Assembly: GCF_018604545.1 (NCBI RefSeq)
Contig: NZ_CP075896.1
Span: 868,001 to 932,000 of the forward strand
DNA from: Streptomyces koelreuteriae
Lineage (GTDB): Bacteria; Actinomycetota; Actinomycetes; Streptomycetales; Streptomycetaceae
DNA: 64,000 nt
Direction of reading: 5' to 3'
The position numbers and the translations under genes are program-made. The notes beneath the pieces are model-generated. The model was given only the letters and a program-made list of their open reading frames with translations, had not been told where the DNA came from and did no database searches. Position 1 is the first letter of the stretch, and each line of letters opens with the position of its first letter. Shown here in pieces: positions 35,777-43,956 of the stretch.

Positions 35777-37180
35777 ATGACCACCCTGGCGGATCCCGTG
35801 CCCGGCGGCCGCCCCGGCGATGTCGAGCGGGCCACCGCGCTGAGCGGCGAACTCTCCGGCCGGGGGGTGCAGGGCGTCGTGCTGGCCTACGTCGACACCG
35901 CCGGCATCGGCCGGGTGAAGACCGTCCCGACGGCCCGGCTCGCCTCCGCGGCGGCCTGGGGCGTCGGCATGTCCCCGGTGTTCGACACGTTCCTGGCGAA
36001 CGACTCCATCGTCACGACCGACGTCCTCGGCTCCCCCGACGGCGACCTGCGCCTCTACCCCGACCTCGACCAGCTCGTGGTGCTGGCCGGGCAGCCCGGC
36101 TGGGCGTGGGCGCCGGTCGACCGGATCACCCAGGACGGGGAGCGGCATCCGGGCTGCACGCGCACGTTCCTGCGCCGGATCGTCACCGAGGCGGCCGAGC
36201 GGCACGGCCTCGCCTTCCGGGCGGGCATCGAGATCGAGTGGACCGTGGCCAAGGGCGACGCGCCCGACGACACTTTCACGCCCGCGACGACCGGACCGGC
36301 GTACGGCGCCGTCCGGCAGGTCGAACTCGGCGACTACACCGCCGACCTCCTGGCGGCCTGCGCGGCGCAGGGCATCGACGTGGAACAGGTCCATCCCGAG
36401 TACGCGGCCGGGCAGTTCGAGATCTCGGTGGGGGCGCTCGATCCGGTGGCGGCGGCCGACCGCAGCGTGCTGGTGCGGCAGACCGTCCGCGCGGTGGCGC
36501 AGCGGCACGGGCTGCGGGTCTCCTTCGCCCCGGCCGTCGTGGGCCGGGGCGTCGGCAACGGCGGCCATGTCCACCTCTCCGCGTGGCGCGACGGCGTCAA
36601 CCTGCACTCCGGGGGCGAGGGCCGGTACGGCATGACGGCCGAGGCCGAGTCGTTCACGGCCGGCCTCCTCGCCCATCTGCCCGCCCTCACGGCCGTGACC
36701 GCCCCCAGCCCCGCGAGCTATCTGCGGCTCAGACCCTCCCAGTGGGCCGGTGTGTTCACCGCCTGGGGCCGCGAGACCCGGGAGACCGCCCTGCGCGTCA
36801 TCACCGGCACGGCGGGCCTGCGCGACCAGGCGGCCAACCTGGAGATCAAACCGGTCGACCTGGCGGCCAACCCCTATCTCGCGATCGGCTCCCTGATCGC
36901 CGCCGGACTGGACGGCCTGGCGTCGTCCGCCGCCCTGCCCGGGGAGATCACCGGGGACCCTGCGGGGCTGGCCGAGGCGGATGCGGCGGCCCGGGGCGTG
37001 CGGCGGCTGCCGGTCTCGTTGCAGGAGGCCGTCGAGGAGTTCCGCGAGGACGCGCCGCTGCGGGCGGCCCTCGGCCCGGTCCTGGCCGACGCGGTGATCG
37101 CCGTACGGCGGGGCGAACTGGCGTCCGTGGCCGGGCTGGACGACGACCAGGTGGCGGCGGCGTACCGCTGGAAGTACTGA
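35777..37180 (+). CDS. Glutamine synthetase family protein (FluG C-terminal-like)
   Basis: This 467-residue protein has a glutamine-synthetase beta-grasp and catalytic domain. Metal and substrate residues are in RAGIEIEWTV, QVHPEYAAGQFEIS, GNGGHVHLS and RPSQWAGVFTAWGRETRETALRV, and the C-terminal NLEIKPVDLAANPYLAIGSLIAAGLDG is kept. It differs from true GlnA in the N-terminal domain and in adenylylation-loop sequence, so it more likely ligates an amine other than ammonia to glutamate. With the adjacent amidohydrolase it reproduces the two halves of the fungal protein FluG. Confidence 0.87.
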   Translation: MTTLADPVPGGRPGDVERATALSGELSGRGVQGVVLAYVDTAGIGRVKTVPTARLASAAAWGVGMSPVFDTFLANDSIVTTDVLGSPDGDLRLYPDLDQLVVLAGQPGWAWAPVDRITQDGERHPGCTRTFLRRIVTEAAERHGLAFRAGIEIEWTVAKGDAPDDTFTPATTGPAYGAVRQVELGDYTADLLAACAAQGIDVEQVHPEYAAGQFEISVGALDPVAAADRSVLVRQTVRAVAQRHGLRVSFAPAVVGRGVGNGGHVHLSAWRDGVNLHSGGEGRYGMTAEAESFTAGLLAHLPALTAVTAPSPASYLRLRPSQWAGVFTAWGRETRETALRVITGTAGLRDQAANLEIKPVDLAANPYLAIGSLIAAGLDGLASSAALPGEITGDPAGLAEADAAARGVRRLPVSLQEAVEEFREDAPLRAALGPVLADAVIAVRRGELASVAGLDDDQVAAAYRWKY

Positions 37181-37181
37181 C

Positions 37182-38321
37182 GTGGGCGCGGTCCACGAGA
37201 CGCTCGACGCCCTGCGGCTGGTCGACCACCACTGCCACGGCACCGTCACCGCCGACCTCGACCGGGCGGCCTTCGAGTCGCTCATCACGGAGGGCGACGT
37301 CTGGCCGGGCGTCTCGCCCTTCGACAGCCCCGTGGGCGTGGCCGTGCGCCGCCACTGCGCTCCCCTGCTGGACCTGCCCCGGCACGCCCCGCCCGAGGAG
37401 TACCTCGCCCGCCGCTCGGAGCTGGGGTGGCGCGAGGTGCGGCGGCGCTTCCTGCGCGCCTCGGGCACGGACGTCCTCTGCGTCGACACCGGCTTCGCCG
37501 CCGACCGGCTCACCACCCCGCCCGAACTCGCCGAGGCGGCGGGCGGGTCCGCGTACGAAGTCGTACGGCTGGAGGGGGTCGCCGAGTCGGTGCATGCCGC
37601 AGGGGTCGAGCCGGACGCGTACGCGGACGCCTTCCGGGCGGCCGCGCTCGACGCCGTGCGGCGGCCCGGTGTGGTGGCCGTGAAGTCGGTGGCGGCCTAT
37701 CGCACCGGCTTCGACCTGGACCCGGCCCGCCCCTCGGACGCGGAGGTCACCGAGGCCGCCCGGCGCTGGTCGGCCCGCGGCGGCCGGCTGGCCGACCCGG
37801 TCCTCGTACGGCACCTGCTGTGGACCGCCGTCGACCTGGGCCTGCCGCTCCAACTCCACACCGGGTTCGGCGACAACGACATCCGGCTGCACCGGGCCGA
37901 CCCCAGCCATCTCACGGACTGGCTGCACCTGACGGCCGGGACGATCCCCGTCCTGCTGCTGCACTGCTGGCCCTACCAGCGGCAGGCCGCCTACCTCTCG
38001 GCGGTCTTCGAGCAGGTGTACCTCGACGTCGGTCTCACCCTGCACTACGTCGGCCCCGCCCGGGCCGGTGCGGTCCTCGCGGAGGCGTTGGAGATCACAC
38101 CGTTCCGCAAACTGCTGTACAGCTCCGACGCGTACGGTGTGGCGGAGTTCTTCCACCTCGGAGCCCTGGCCTTCCGGCAGGGACTCGCGGGGCTGCTCCA
38201 GGAGCGGGTGGACGCCGACGAGCTGTCCCTGCCGGACGCGCTGCGCATCGCGCGGTGGGCCGGGCGGGACAACGCCCTGCGGGTCTACCGGCTGCCGGAC
38301 GACATGCCGGGAGGGGATTAG
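37182..38321 (+). CDS. Amidohydrolase family protein (FluG N-terminal-like)
   Basis: This 379-residue TIM-barrel hydrolase has the metal motif VDHHCHGTV near residue 14, a probable Lys ligand in VAVKSVAAYRTGF near residue 170, then LQLHTGFGDND, LLHCWPYQRQ and LYSSDAYG (final Asp, near residue 310). The GTG start is 1 nt after the glutamine-synthetase-like stop. In FluG an amidohydrolase domain is fused before a glutamine-synthetase-like domain; here the same partners are separate and in reverse order. A gamma-glutamyl or amide substrate is plausible. Confidence 0.85.
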   Translation: MGAVHETLDALRLVDHHCHGTVTADLDRAAFESLITEGDVWPGVSPFDSPVGVAVRRHCAPLLDLPRHAPPEEYLARRSELGWREVRRRFLRASGTDVLCVDTGFAADRLTTPPELAEAAGGSAYEVVRLEGVAESVHAAGVEPDAYADAFRAAALDAVRRPGVVAVKSVAAYRTGFDLDPARPSDAEVTEAARRWSARGGRLADPVLVRHLLWTAVDLGLPLQLHTGFGDNDIRLHRADPSHLTDWLHLTAGTIPVLLLHCWPYQRQAAYLSAVFEQVYLDVGLTLHYVGPARAGAVLAEALEITPFRKLLYSSDAYGVAEFFHLGALAFRQGLAGLLQERVDADELSLPDALRIARWAGRDNALRVYRLPDDMPGGD

Positions 38322-38385
38322 GACGGCGTGGGGCCGGTCACAGTTCCCCTGGAGCGGCTATCCAGGAAGTCCGAACGGCTGAAAG

Positions 38386-38391
38386 TATGAT
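38386..38391 (+). promoter_or_regulatory. -10 box for leaderless Nudix-like gene
   Basis: TATGAT, a near-consensus -10, ends 6 nt before the ATG at 38398, and there is no ribosome-binding site. Confidence 0.6.
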
Positions 38392-38397
38392 CAAGCA

Positions 38398-38934
38398 ATG
38401 TCTGACATGACCGATACCACGCCCGGCTGGCTGTCCTCCGACGAACTGGAGATGACACGCGCCCGCATGCCGATCCTGTACGTCGAGGCCGTCCCGGTAC
38501 GCGTCGACGACAGCGGCGAAGTCACCAGTGTCGGTGTGCTGCTGCGCATCGGGCCCGACGGAACGGTCAGCCGGACGCTGGTCTCCGGCCGGGTGCTGCA
38601 CCACGAGCGCGTCCGTGACGCCCTGCTGCGCCATCTGGAGAAGGACCTCGGCCCGGTCGCGCTCCCCCGCGTCCCGGCGTCGCTGCAGCCCTTCACGGTC
38701 GCGGAGTACTTCCCGACCCAGGGCATCACGGCGTACCACGACCCCCGCCAGCACGCGGTGTCGCTGGCGTACATCGTGCCGGTGACGGGCGACTGCCGTC
38801 CTCGGCAGGACGCGCTCGACCTGGTGTGGTTCAGCCCGCAGGAGGCCGTCTCGGAGGCGGTGCAGAGCGAGATGCCGGGCGGACACGGAGTGCTGCTGAA
38901 GCAGGCGCTGGCCCATGCGGGCTGTGTGATCTGA
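38398..38934 (+). CDS. NUDIX hydrolase-like protein (DUF4916 type) with degenerate Nudix box
   Basis: This 178-residue protein has the Nudix-fold strand order and the C-terminal LDLVWFSPQEA strand seen in Nudix proteins. The Nudix box should read GX5EX7REUXEEXGU. Residues 64-86 keep the Gly, first Glu, Arg and last Gly, but the core REUXEE has become RHLEKD, so the main Mg-binding Glu residues are altered. Its activity may therefore be changed. It is transcribed from its own apparent leaderless promoter. Confidence 0.78.
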   Translation: MSDMTDTTPGWLSSDELEMTRARMPILYVEAVPVRVDDSGEVTSVGVLLRIGPDGTVSRTLVSGRVLHHERVRDALLRHLEKDLGPVALPRVPASLQPFTVAEYFPTQGITAYHDPRQHAVSLAYIVPVTGDCRPRQDALDLVWFSPQEAVSEAVQSEMPGGHGVLLKQALAHAGCVI

Positions 38935-38965
38935 CGGGGGCGGGCCCTCTCGAAGGGGTGAGCTG

Positions 38966-39967
38966 ATGCGGCTTCCCGACATGCCGCTGCACGATCCGTT
39001 CGTCGTCGCGGACGGCGAGTCCGGCACCTATCACCTCTACACGTCCAACGTCCCGTCCGTGTCGGGCGTGGACGGCACGGGCACGATGGTCTACCGCAGC
39101 CAGGACCTGCTGGAGTGGACGCGCCCCGTCGTGGTGTTCCGGACCGCCGGGCAGGAGGGCATCTGGGCGACGGACGGCGCCTGGGCACCGGAGGTGCACG
39201 CGTGGGACGGCAGGTACTACCTGTTCACCACGCTGCACAACGAGGACAGACCGCTCCCGGTCCCCCCGCCGAACCAGTGGGGCGTCCCCTTCCGGACCCC
39301 GACCCATATGCGCGGGACGATCACGGCGGTCTCCGACTCGCTGCTCGGCCCGTTCACCGTGCTCGACCCCGCACGCCCCGTCCCGCCCGAGCACCTCATG
39401 ACCCTCGACGGCACGCTGTACGTCGACCCCTCCGGGCAGCCCTGGATGGTGTACGCGCACGAGTGGCTCCAGACCGTCGACGGAACGATGGAGGCGATCC
39501 GGCTGACCCCGGATCTGTCCCGGACGACCGGCGACCCGGTCTATCTCTTCAAGGCCTCCGACGCGCCCTGGACCGCCGAACAGATCCCCGCGGGCGTCCC
39601 GCACCAGCTCCCGCCGTACATCACCGACGGCCCTCAGCTGCAGCGCACCCCTGACGGCTCCCTGCTCATGCTGTGGTCGACCTACGAGAAGAACAGGGCC
39701 GGCGAGGACGGCACCGTCAGCGGCGGCTACGTACAGACCTACGCGGTATCGAGATCCGGGGACGTCCAAGGCCCCTGGGAGCAGCGTCGGCCGCTGGTCC
39801 GCGACGACAGCGGCCACGGCATGCTGTTCCACACCTTCGACGGCCGGCTGATGATGATCCTCCACCGGCCTTTCGAGAACGCGCGCGGGAAGCTGTACGA
39901 GATGCGGCTGAGCGGCCACGAGCTGGAGGTACTCCGCCGACGCGACGACCTCGACGGCGGCGGCTGA
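38966..39967 (+). CDS. Glycoside hydrolase family 43 protein
   Basis: This 333-residue protein has the five-bladed beta-propeller repeat pattern of GH43. The catalytic-base Asp is in MPLHDPFVVADG near residue 11, WAPEVHAWDGRYYLF is near residue 76, the second Asp is in LDGTLYVDPSGQPWMVY near residue 150, and YITDGPQLQRTPDG is near residue 215. GH43 enzymes remove arabinose or xylose from plant polysaccharides. No signal peptide is visible, so it may act in the cytoplasm on imported oligosaccharides. Confidence 0.85.
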   Translation: MRLPDMPLHDPFVVADGESGTYHLYTSNVPSVSGVDGTGTMVYRSQDLLEWTRPVVVFRTAGQEGIWATDGAWAPEVHAWDGRYYLFTTLHNEDRPLPVPPPNQWGVPFRTPTHMRGTITAVSDSLLGPFTVLDPARPVPPEHLMTLDGTLYVDPSGQPWMVYAHEWLQTVDGTMEAIRLTPDLSRTTGDPVYLFKASDAPWTAEQIPAGVPHQLPPYITDGPQLQRTPDGSLLMLWSTYEKNRAGEDGTVSGGYVQTYAVSRSGDVQGPWEQRRPLVRDDSGHGMLFHTFDGRLMMILHRPFENARGKLYEMRLSGHELEVLRRRDDLDGGG

Positions 39968-39995
39968 CGCCACCGTGCCGACGCCGTAACGCAAT

Positions 39996-40025
39996 CAGCG
40001 GGCCTGCCTTACGGCAGACCCGCTG
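39996..40025. terminator. Terminator hairpin for tRNA-Pro and GH43 gene
   Basis: CAGCGGGCCTGCC (39996-40008) and GGCAGACCCGCTG (40013-40025) pair over 13 positions with one C-A mismatch around the loop TTAC. It lies just beyond the 3' end of the minus-strand tRNA. Confidence 0.75.
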
Positions 40026-40035
40026 GTCGATTCTG

Positions 40036-40109
<74 letters not shown>

Positions 40110-40216
40110 TTGCCCGTCTGACCTGGGGGTTCCCCCGGCCGAACGCGCAGGGAAACAATACCGCACTCGCGCCGGTGATCGCGCATCCGTTTCCGGGGGC
40201 CCGCCCTCCAGGGGTG

Positions 40217-40576
40217 TCACTCCTCCGTCGGGAGCCCCAGCCGGGGATGCGCCTCCAGGAGCCGGTTCGGGGCCGCCTGGCGCCAGGAGTCGGCGAGGAT
40301 GTCCCGCAGTTCGTCCTCGCCCTCCAGCGCCTCCAGCCGGGCCCGCACCCAGGCGAACGACGCCTCGTGGTCGGCGATCCAGAACTTCTTCGGCTCGGCG
40401 AGCACCAGCTCGTCCCGCTCGACCTTGGGACAGCGCACGGCGATGGACGTCTCGTCCTCGGGCAGCGTCACGAACATCTTCCCGGCGACCCGGAACGTGG
40501 GCATGCTCCAGGCGATCTTCTCCGTGGTGTCCGGGAAGGAGAGGGCGATACGTCGTACGTCTTCGGCATCCGGCAT
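40217..40576 (-). CDS. MmcQ/YjbR family protein
   Basis: This protein of about 119 residues has the YjbR double-wing fold pattern: DVRRIALSFPDTTEKIAWSMPTFRVAGKMF, FVTL..DETSIAVRCP and the conserved DHEASFAWVRARLE. Members are described as DNA-binding-like, but the cellular role is not clear. The ATG at 40576 was chosen because TACCGT lies 7 nt upstream as a leaderless -10; a GTG 10 codons earlier is possible. Confidence 0.85.
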   Translation of the reverse strand: MPDAEDVRRIALSFPDTTEKIAWSMPTFRVAGKMFVTLPEDETSIAVRCPKVERDELVLAEPKKFWIADHEASFAWVRARLEALEGEDELRDILADSWRQAAPNRLLEAHPRLGLPTEE

Positions 40577-40583
40577 GGCAGGC

Positions 40584-40589
40584 ACGGTA
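40584..40589 (-). promoter_or_regulatory. -10 box for leaderless yjbR-type gene
   Basis: On the minus strand TACCGT ends 7 nt before the ATG at 40576; no ribosome-binding site is visible. Confidence 0.45.
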
Positions 40590-40606
40590 GCCGCTGCCAC
40601 TGACAA

Positions 40607-41140
40607 TCACCTGGTGAGAGCGCCTGCCGGTAGGTGCTTGTAGTAGATCGTCGTTGGCCGCAGCACTCCGTCGGGGTTCGCCGCGTAGTCCGGGATCGCG
40701 CCGATCGCGGTCCAGCCGGCGGACCGGTAGAGCCGCTCGGCGGGGCTGCCGGTCTCGGTGTCCAGGTGCAGGAGGGTGACTCCGGCCGCCGCGGCGGCGT
40801 CCTCCGCCGTCGCCAGGAGCCTGCGGCCGAGGCCGCGCCCGCGGGCGTCCGGGTCCACCATGAGCTTGACGAGTTCGGCGCGGTGACGGCTGTTGGCCTT
40901 GCCGGGGAAGGCGAGGCTCACGGTGCCCTGCATCCGGTCCCCGTCGTACGCGGCCCACACGACGAGCCGGCCCGCGGCCACGTCGGCGGCCCGCTCCGCC
41001 CACCAGGCGAGGGCCTCCGCGCGGTCGAGCGGGGCGAGGAAGCCGACCGAGGCACCGGCGTCGACGGTGGCCTCCAACAGGCTCGCCAACTCCTCTGCCT
41101 TAGCGGACAGTTGCTCTTCCCGGAGACGAGTGACGATCAC
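40607..41140 (-). CDS. GNAT family N-acetyltransferase
   Basis: This 177-residue acetyltransferase has the acetyl-CoA motif A in VKLMVDPDARGRGLGRRLLATAEDAAAAAG near residues 95-125, preceded by QGTVSLAFPG and followed by LLHLDTETGSPAERLYRSAGW. It transfers an acetyl group to an amine, possibly a toxic or antibiotic molecule. The GTG at 41140 overlaps the stop of the XRE-cupin gene by 4 nt (GTGA), so the regulator and the enzyme are co-translated. The enzyme is presumably under that regulator. Confidence 0.88.
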   Translation of the reverse strand: MIVTRLREEQLSAKAEELASLLEATVDAGASVGFLAPLDRAEALAWWAERAADVAAGRLVVWAAYDGDRMQGTVSLAFPGKANSRHRAELVKLMVDPDARGRGLGRRLLATAEDAAAAAGVTLLHLDTETGSPAERLYRSAGWTAIGAIPDYAANPDGVLRPTTIYYKHLPAGALTR

Positions 41141-41715
41141 GGCCGCACCACCGCCAGCAGATACCGCACACCCTCGGGAGCGGCACTCCGGAACCGGGTC
41201 GGCCCCCATACGCGCATGCGCAGACAGTCGCCGGTGCCGAGGTGGTGTTCGGTGTCCTGCGCGGTGACGTCGAGGGCGCCTTCCAGGACCCAGATGTGCT
41301 GTTCGAGGCCGGTGACGGGCGGACGGTCGTAGGCGATGTCGGCGCCGGGCGAGAGGCGGGCCTCGACGAGTTCGCCGCGCAGGGCGGAGTGCGGCGGCGA
41401 CACGGACCGCCGTACGAAACCGGAGGCCTGGTCCTGCCAGCGGGGCTGGTCGGTCGCGCGCACGACGGGCGACGGCTCGGCCTCCACCTCGCTGAGGAGC
41501 TGGGACATGGTGCGCCCGTAGACGGCGCACAGACGGTTCAGCAGCGAGGCCGTGGGGCTGATCTCCGCCCGTTCGGCCCGGGACAGGGTGGACCGGCTCA
41601 CTCCGCTGCGCTCGGCCAACTCGCCCAGGGACCAGCCGTGTTCGGCCCGTAGCTCGGCCAGGCGGATGCCCAGCCGGGTGTCGACGGGGTCCGCACCATC
41701 GCCATCGGTTCTCAT
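41137..41715 (-). CDS. XRE-family regulator with cupin domain
   Basis: This 192-residue protein has an XRE helix-turn-helix at residues 12-65 (LRAEHGWSLGELAERSGVSRSTLSRAE, then ISPTASLLNRLC) and a cupin domain at about 100-190 (HIWVLEGALDV, GTGDCLRMRVWGPTRF). The ATG at 41715 lies inside one arm of a perfect inverted repeat (41711-41741) whose spacer carries the -10 box, giving a leaderless autoregulated transcript. An ATG-like start 10 codons upstream exists but would put the repeat in coding sequence. It heads the XRE-GNAT pair. Confidence 0.88.
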   Translation of the reverse strand: MRTDGDGADPVDTRLGIRLAELRAEHGWSLGELAERSGVSRSTLSRAERAEISPTASLLNRLCAVYGRTMSQLLSEVEAEPSPVVRATDQPRWQDQASGFVRRSVSPPHSALRGELVEARLSPGADIAYDRPPVTGLEQHIWVLEGALDVTAQDTEHHLGTGDCLRMRVWGPTRFRSAAPEGVRYLLAVVRP

Positions 41716-41741
41716 ATCCGGGACGCTATCCCGGATATGAG
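41711..41741. promoter_or_regulatory. Perfect 12-bp inverted repeat overlapping promoter and start codon of the XRE-GNAT operon
   Basis: CTCATATCCGGG (41711-41722) and CCCGGATATGAG (41730-41741) are exact reverse complements separated by 7 nt. On the minus strand the spacer is ATAGCGT, containing the -10 box TAGCGT, and one arm contains the ATG of the XRE gene. A dimeric repressor bound here would cover the -10 and the transcription start. Confidence 0.85.
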
Positions 41742-41761
41742 ACAACCGCGTTTCGCGGTCC

Positions 41762-42679
41762 TCACACCGGCAGCGGCTGCGCCTGTCCCGCCGCGCCGAG
41801 CGCGTCCAGCACCGGGCGGATCAGGGGGTGCTCCTCCGCTCCCCGGCGGACGGCGGCGAAGACGCGCCGGGTGGGGGCGGTGCCGTCGACGGGGCGGACG
41901 ACCACGCCCGTGAGATCCATGCCCCGCAGCGCCGAGCGCGGCACGAGGGCCACGCCCGCGTCGGCGGAGGCGAGGGCCACGACCGCGCGGAAGTCGTCCG
42001 AGGAATGCTCCATACGGGGCTGGAAGCCGGCGTTCTCGCAGGCCAGGACCACCACGTCATGGCAGGGGTTGCCGGGGTACGGGCCGATCCAGGGGTCCTT
42101 GGCCAGTCCGGCGAGCGGGACCTCCGGCGCACCGGACAGCGGGTGGGTGACCGGCACGACCGCGTCGAAGGGCTCGGCGTACAGCGGGACGTGGGCCAGT
42201 CGCGGGTCGTCGGCGGGCGGGGCACCCCGGTACTCGACGGCGACGGCGACATCGACCTGCCGGTCCAGCACCATCGGCAGGCTGGCGTCGCCCTCGGCGT
42301 CCTGGACGCGGATGCGGATCCCGGGCGCGGACTCGGCGAGCCGGGCCACCGCGGGCGCCACGACCAGGGCTATGCCCGTCGCGAAGGAGGCGACCGTGAC
42401 GGTGCCGGCGGCTCCCGAGCTGTACGCGGCCAGCTCGGCCTCGGCCCGCTCCAGCTGGGCGAGGACCGCGTTGGTGTGGTCGAGGAGGATCTCACCGGCC
42501 GGGGTGAGCCGTACGCCCTTGGCGCCGCGCTCGACGAGCCGGTGGCCGGTCTCCTGCTCCAGCGCGGCGAGCTGCTGGGAGACGGCCGACGGGGTGAGGT
42601 ACAGCGCGGCGGCAGCCGCCGTCACCGTACGGTGGTCCGCCACCGCACGGAGGATGTGGAGCCGCCGCGCTTCGATCAT
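41762..42679 (-). CDS. LysR-family transcriptional regulator
   Basis: This 305-residue protein has a winged helix-turn-helix at residues 1-65 (LHILRAVADHRTVTAAAAALYLTPSAVSQQLAALEQETG region) and a periplasmic-binding-like effector domain at about 90-295 (GTVTVASFATGIALVVAPAVARL). It diverges from nothing: kbl and tdh lie upstream on the same strand. The ATG at 42679 has a leaderless -10 (GACAAT) 7 nt before it. Its target is unknown; the neighbouring threonine genes are possible. Confidence 0.9.
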   Translation of the reverse strand: MIEARRLHILRAVADHRTVTAAAAALYLTPSAVSQQLAALEQETGHRLVERGAKGVRLTPAGEILLDHTNAVLAQLERAEAELAAYSSGAAGTVTVASFATGIALVVAPAVARLAESAPGIRIRVQDAEGDASLPMVLDRQVDVAVAVEYRGAPPADDPRLAHVPLYAEPFDAVVPVTHPLSGAPEVPLAGLAKDPWIGPYPGNPCHDVVVLACENAGFQPRMEHSSDDFRAVVALASADAGVALVPRSALRGMDLTGVVVRPVDGTAPTRRVFAAVRRGAEEHPLIRPVLDALGAAGQAQPLPV

Positions 42680-42686
42680 GCGATCG

Positions 42687-42692
42687 ATTGTC
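42687..42692 (-). promoter_or_regulatory. -10 box for leaderless lysR-type gene
   Basis: On the minus strand GACAAT ends 7 nt before the ATG at 42679; no ribosome-binding site is present. Confidence 0.5.
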
Positions 42693-42705
42693 TCAAACGC
42701 GCCGC

Positions 42706-43908
42706 TCAGGCCTGCTCGGCGTCCAGCTCGGCCCGTGCCGCCACGAACGCGTCCACCGCGCGGTTGACGTCCTCCGTCGAGTGCGCGGCCGAGAGCTGGA
42801 CCCGGATCCGGGCCGCCCCCTGCGGCACGACCGGGTAGGAGAAGCCGATCACGTACACGCCGCGCTCCAGCAGCAGCTCCGCCATCCGCCCGGCTACGGC
42901 CGCGTCACCGATCATCACCGGCGCGATGGCGTGGTCGCCGGGAAGGACGTCGAAGCCCTCCTCGGTCATCCGGCCGCGGAAGAGGGCCGTGTTCTCGGCG
43001 AGGCGGACGCGCAGGTCGTCCGCGGACTCCAGCAGGTCGATGACCTTCAGGGAGGCCGCCGCGATCACCGGGGCGAGGGTGTTGGAGAAGAGATACGGCC
43101 GGGAGCGCTGGCGCAGCAGGGCGACGATCTCGGCACGGGCCGCCACATAGCCGCCGGACGCGCCGCCGAGGGCCTTGCCGAGGGTGCCGGTGATGATGTC
43201 GACACGGTCCATGACGCCGTGCAGCTCGGGAGTGCCGCGGCCACCGGGGCCGACGAAGCCGACGGCGTGCGAGTCGTCGACCATGACCATCGCGTCGTAG
43301 CGGTCGGCGAGGTCGCAGATCTCGCGCAGCGGCGCCACATAGCCGTCCATGGAGAAGACGCCGTCGGTGACGATCAGCCGGCGCCGCGCGTCGGACGCCT
43401 CCTTCAGCCGGGCCTCCAGCTCGGCCAGGTCACGGTTGGCGTAGCGCAGGCGGCGGGCCTTGGACAGGCGGATGCCGTCGATGATCGACGCGTGGTTCAG
43501 CGCGTCGGAGATGACCGCGTCCTCCGGGCCGAGCAGCGTCTCGAACACACCGCCGTTGGCGTCGAAGCAGGAGGAGTACAGGATCGTGTCCTCCTGGCCG
43601 AGGAACGCCGACAGCCGCGCCTCGAGTTCCTTGTGCACCTCCTGCGTGCCGCAGATGAAGCGGACGGAGGCCATGCCGTAGCCCCAGCGGTCCAGGGCCT
43701 CGTGGGCGGCGGCGACGACCTCGGGGTGGTCGGCGAGGCCGAGGTAGTTGTTGGCGCAGAAGTTGAGGACCTCGCCGGGGCGGCCGCCCGCGGTGACGTT
43801 CACGGTGGCCGACTGCGGGGTGCCGATCACGCGCTCGGGCTTGTGCAGACCGGCGGCGCGGATCTCGTCGAGGGTGGCGCGCAGGTCGTCGCGCACGGAG
43901 TCGAACAT
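42706..43908 (-). CDS. kbl: Glycine C-acetyltransferase (2-amino-3-ketobutyrate CoA ligase)
   Basis: This 400-residue PLP enzyme of the alpha-oxoamine synthase family cleaves 2-amino-3-oxobutyrate with CoA to glycine and acetyl-CoA. The PLP Lys is in [19 protein letters not shown] near residue 245, and [16 protein letters not shown] near residue 210 holds the cofactor-binding Asp and His. The N-terminal [17 protein letters not shown] is standard. GGAGCC lies just before the ATG. It is transcribed after tdh, with 48 nt between, as the usual threonine degradation pair. Confidence 0.95.
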   Translation of the reverse strand: MFDSVRDDLRATLDEIRAAGLHKPERVIGTPQSATVNVTAGGRPGEVLNFCANNYLGLADHPEVVAAAHEALDRWGYGMASVRFICGTQEVHKELEARLSAFLGQEDTILYSSCFDANGGVFETLLGPEDAVISDALNHASIIDGIRLSKARRLRYANRDLAELEARLKEASDARRRLIVTDGVFSMDGYVAPLREICDLADRYDAMVMVDDSHAVGFVGPGGRGTPELHGVMDRVDIITGTLGKALGGASGGYVAARAEIVALLRQRSRPYLFSNTLAPVIAAASLKVIDLLESADDLRVRLAENTALFRGRMTEEGFDVLPGDHAIAPVMIGDAAVAGRMAELLLERGVYVIGFSYPVVPQGAARIRVQLSAAHSTEDVNRAVDAFVAARAELDAEQA

Positions 43909-43956
43909 GAGGGCTCCTGAAAGGGTCGCGGAGAAACGTGCTGAAAGAAGGGGGAG

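Noticed and set aside
39596..39640. GH43 catalytic acid apparently Asp, not Glu (TDGP)
   Set aside because: Several GH43 groups appear to have TDGP at this place, so I did not treat it as evidence for an inactive enzyme.
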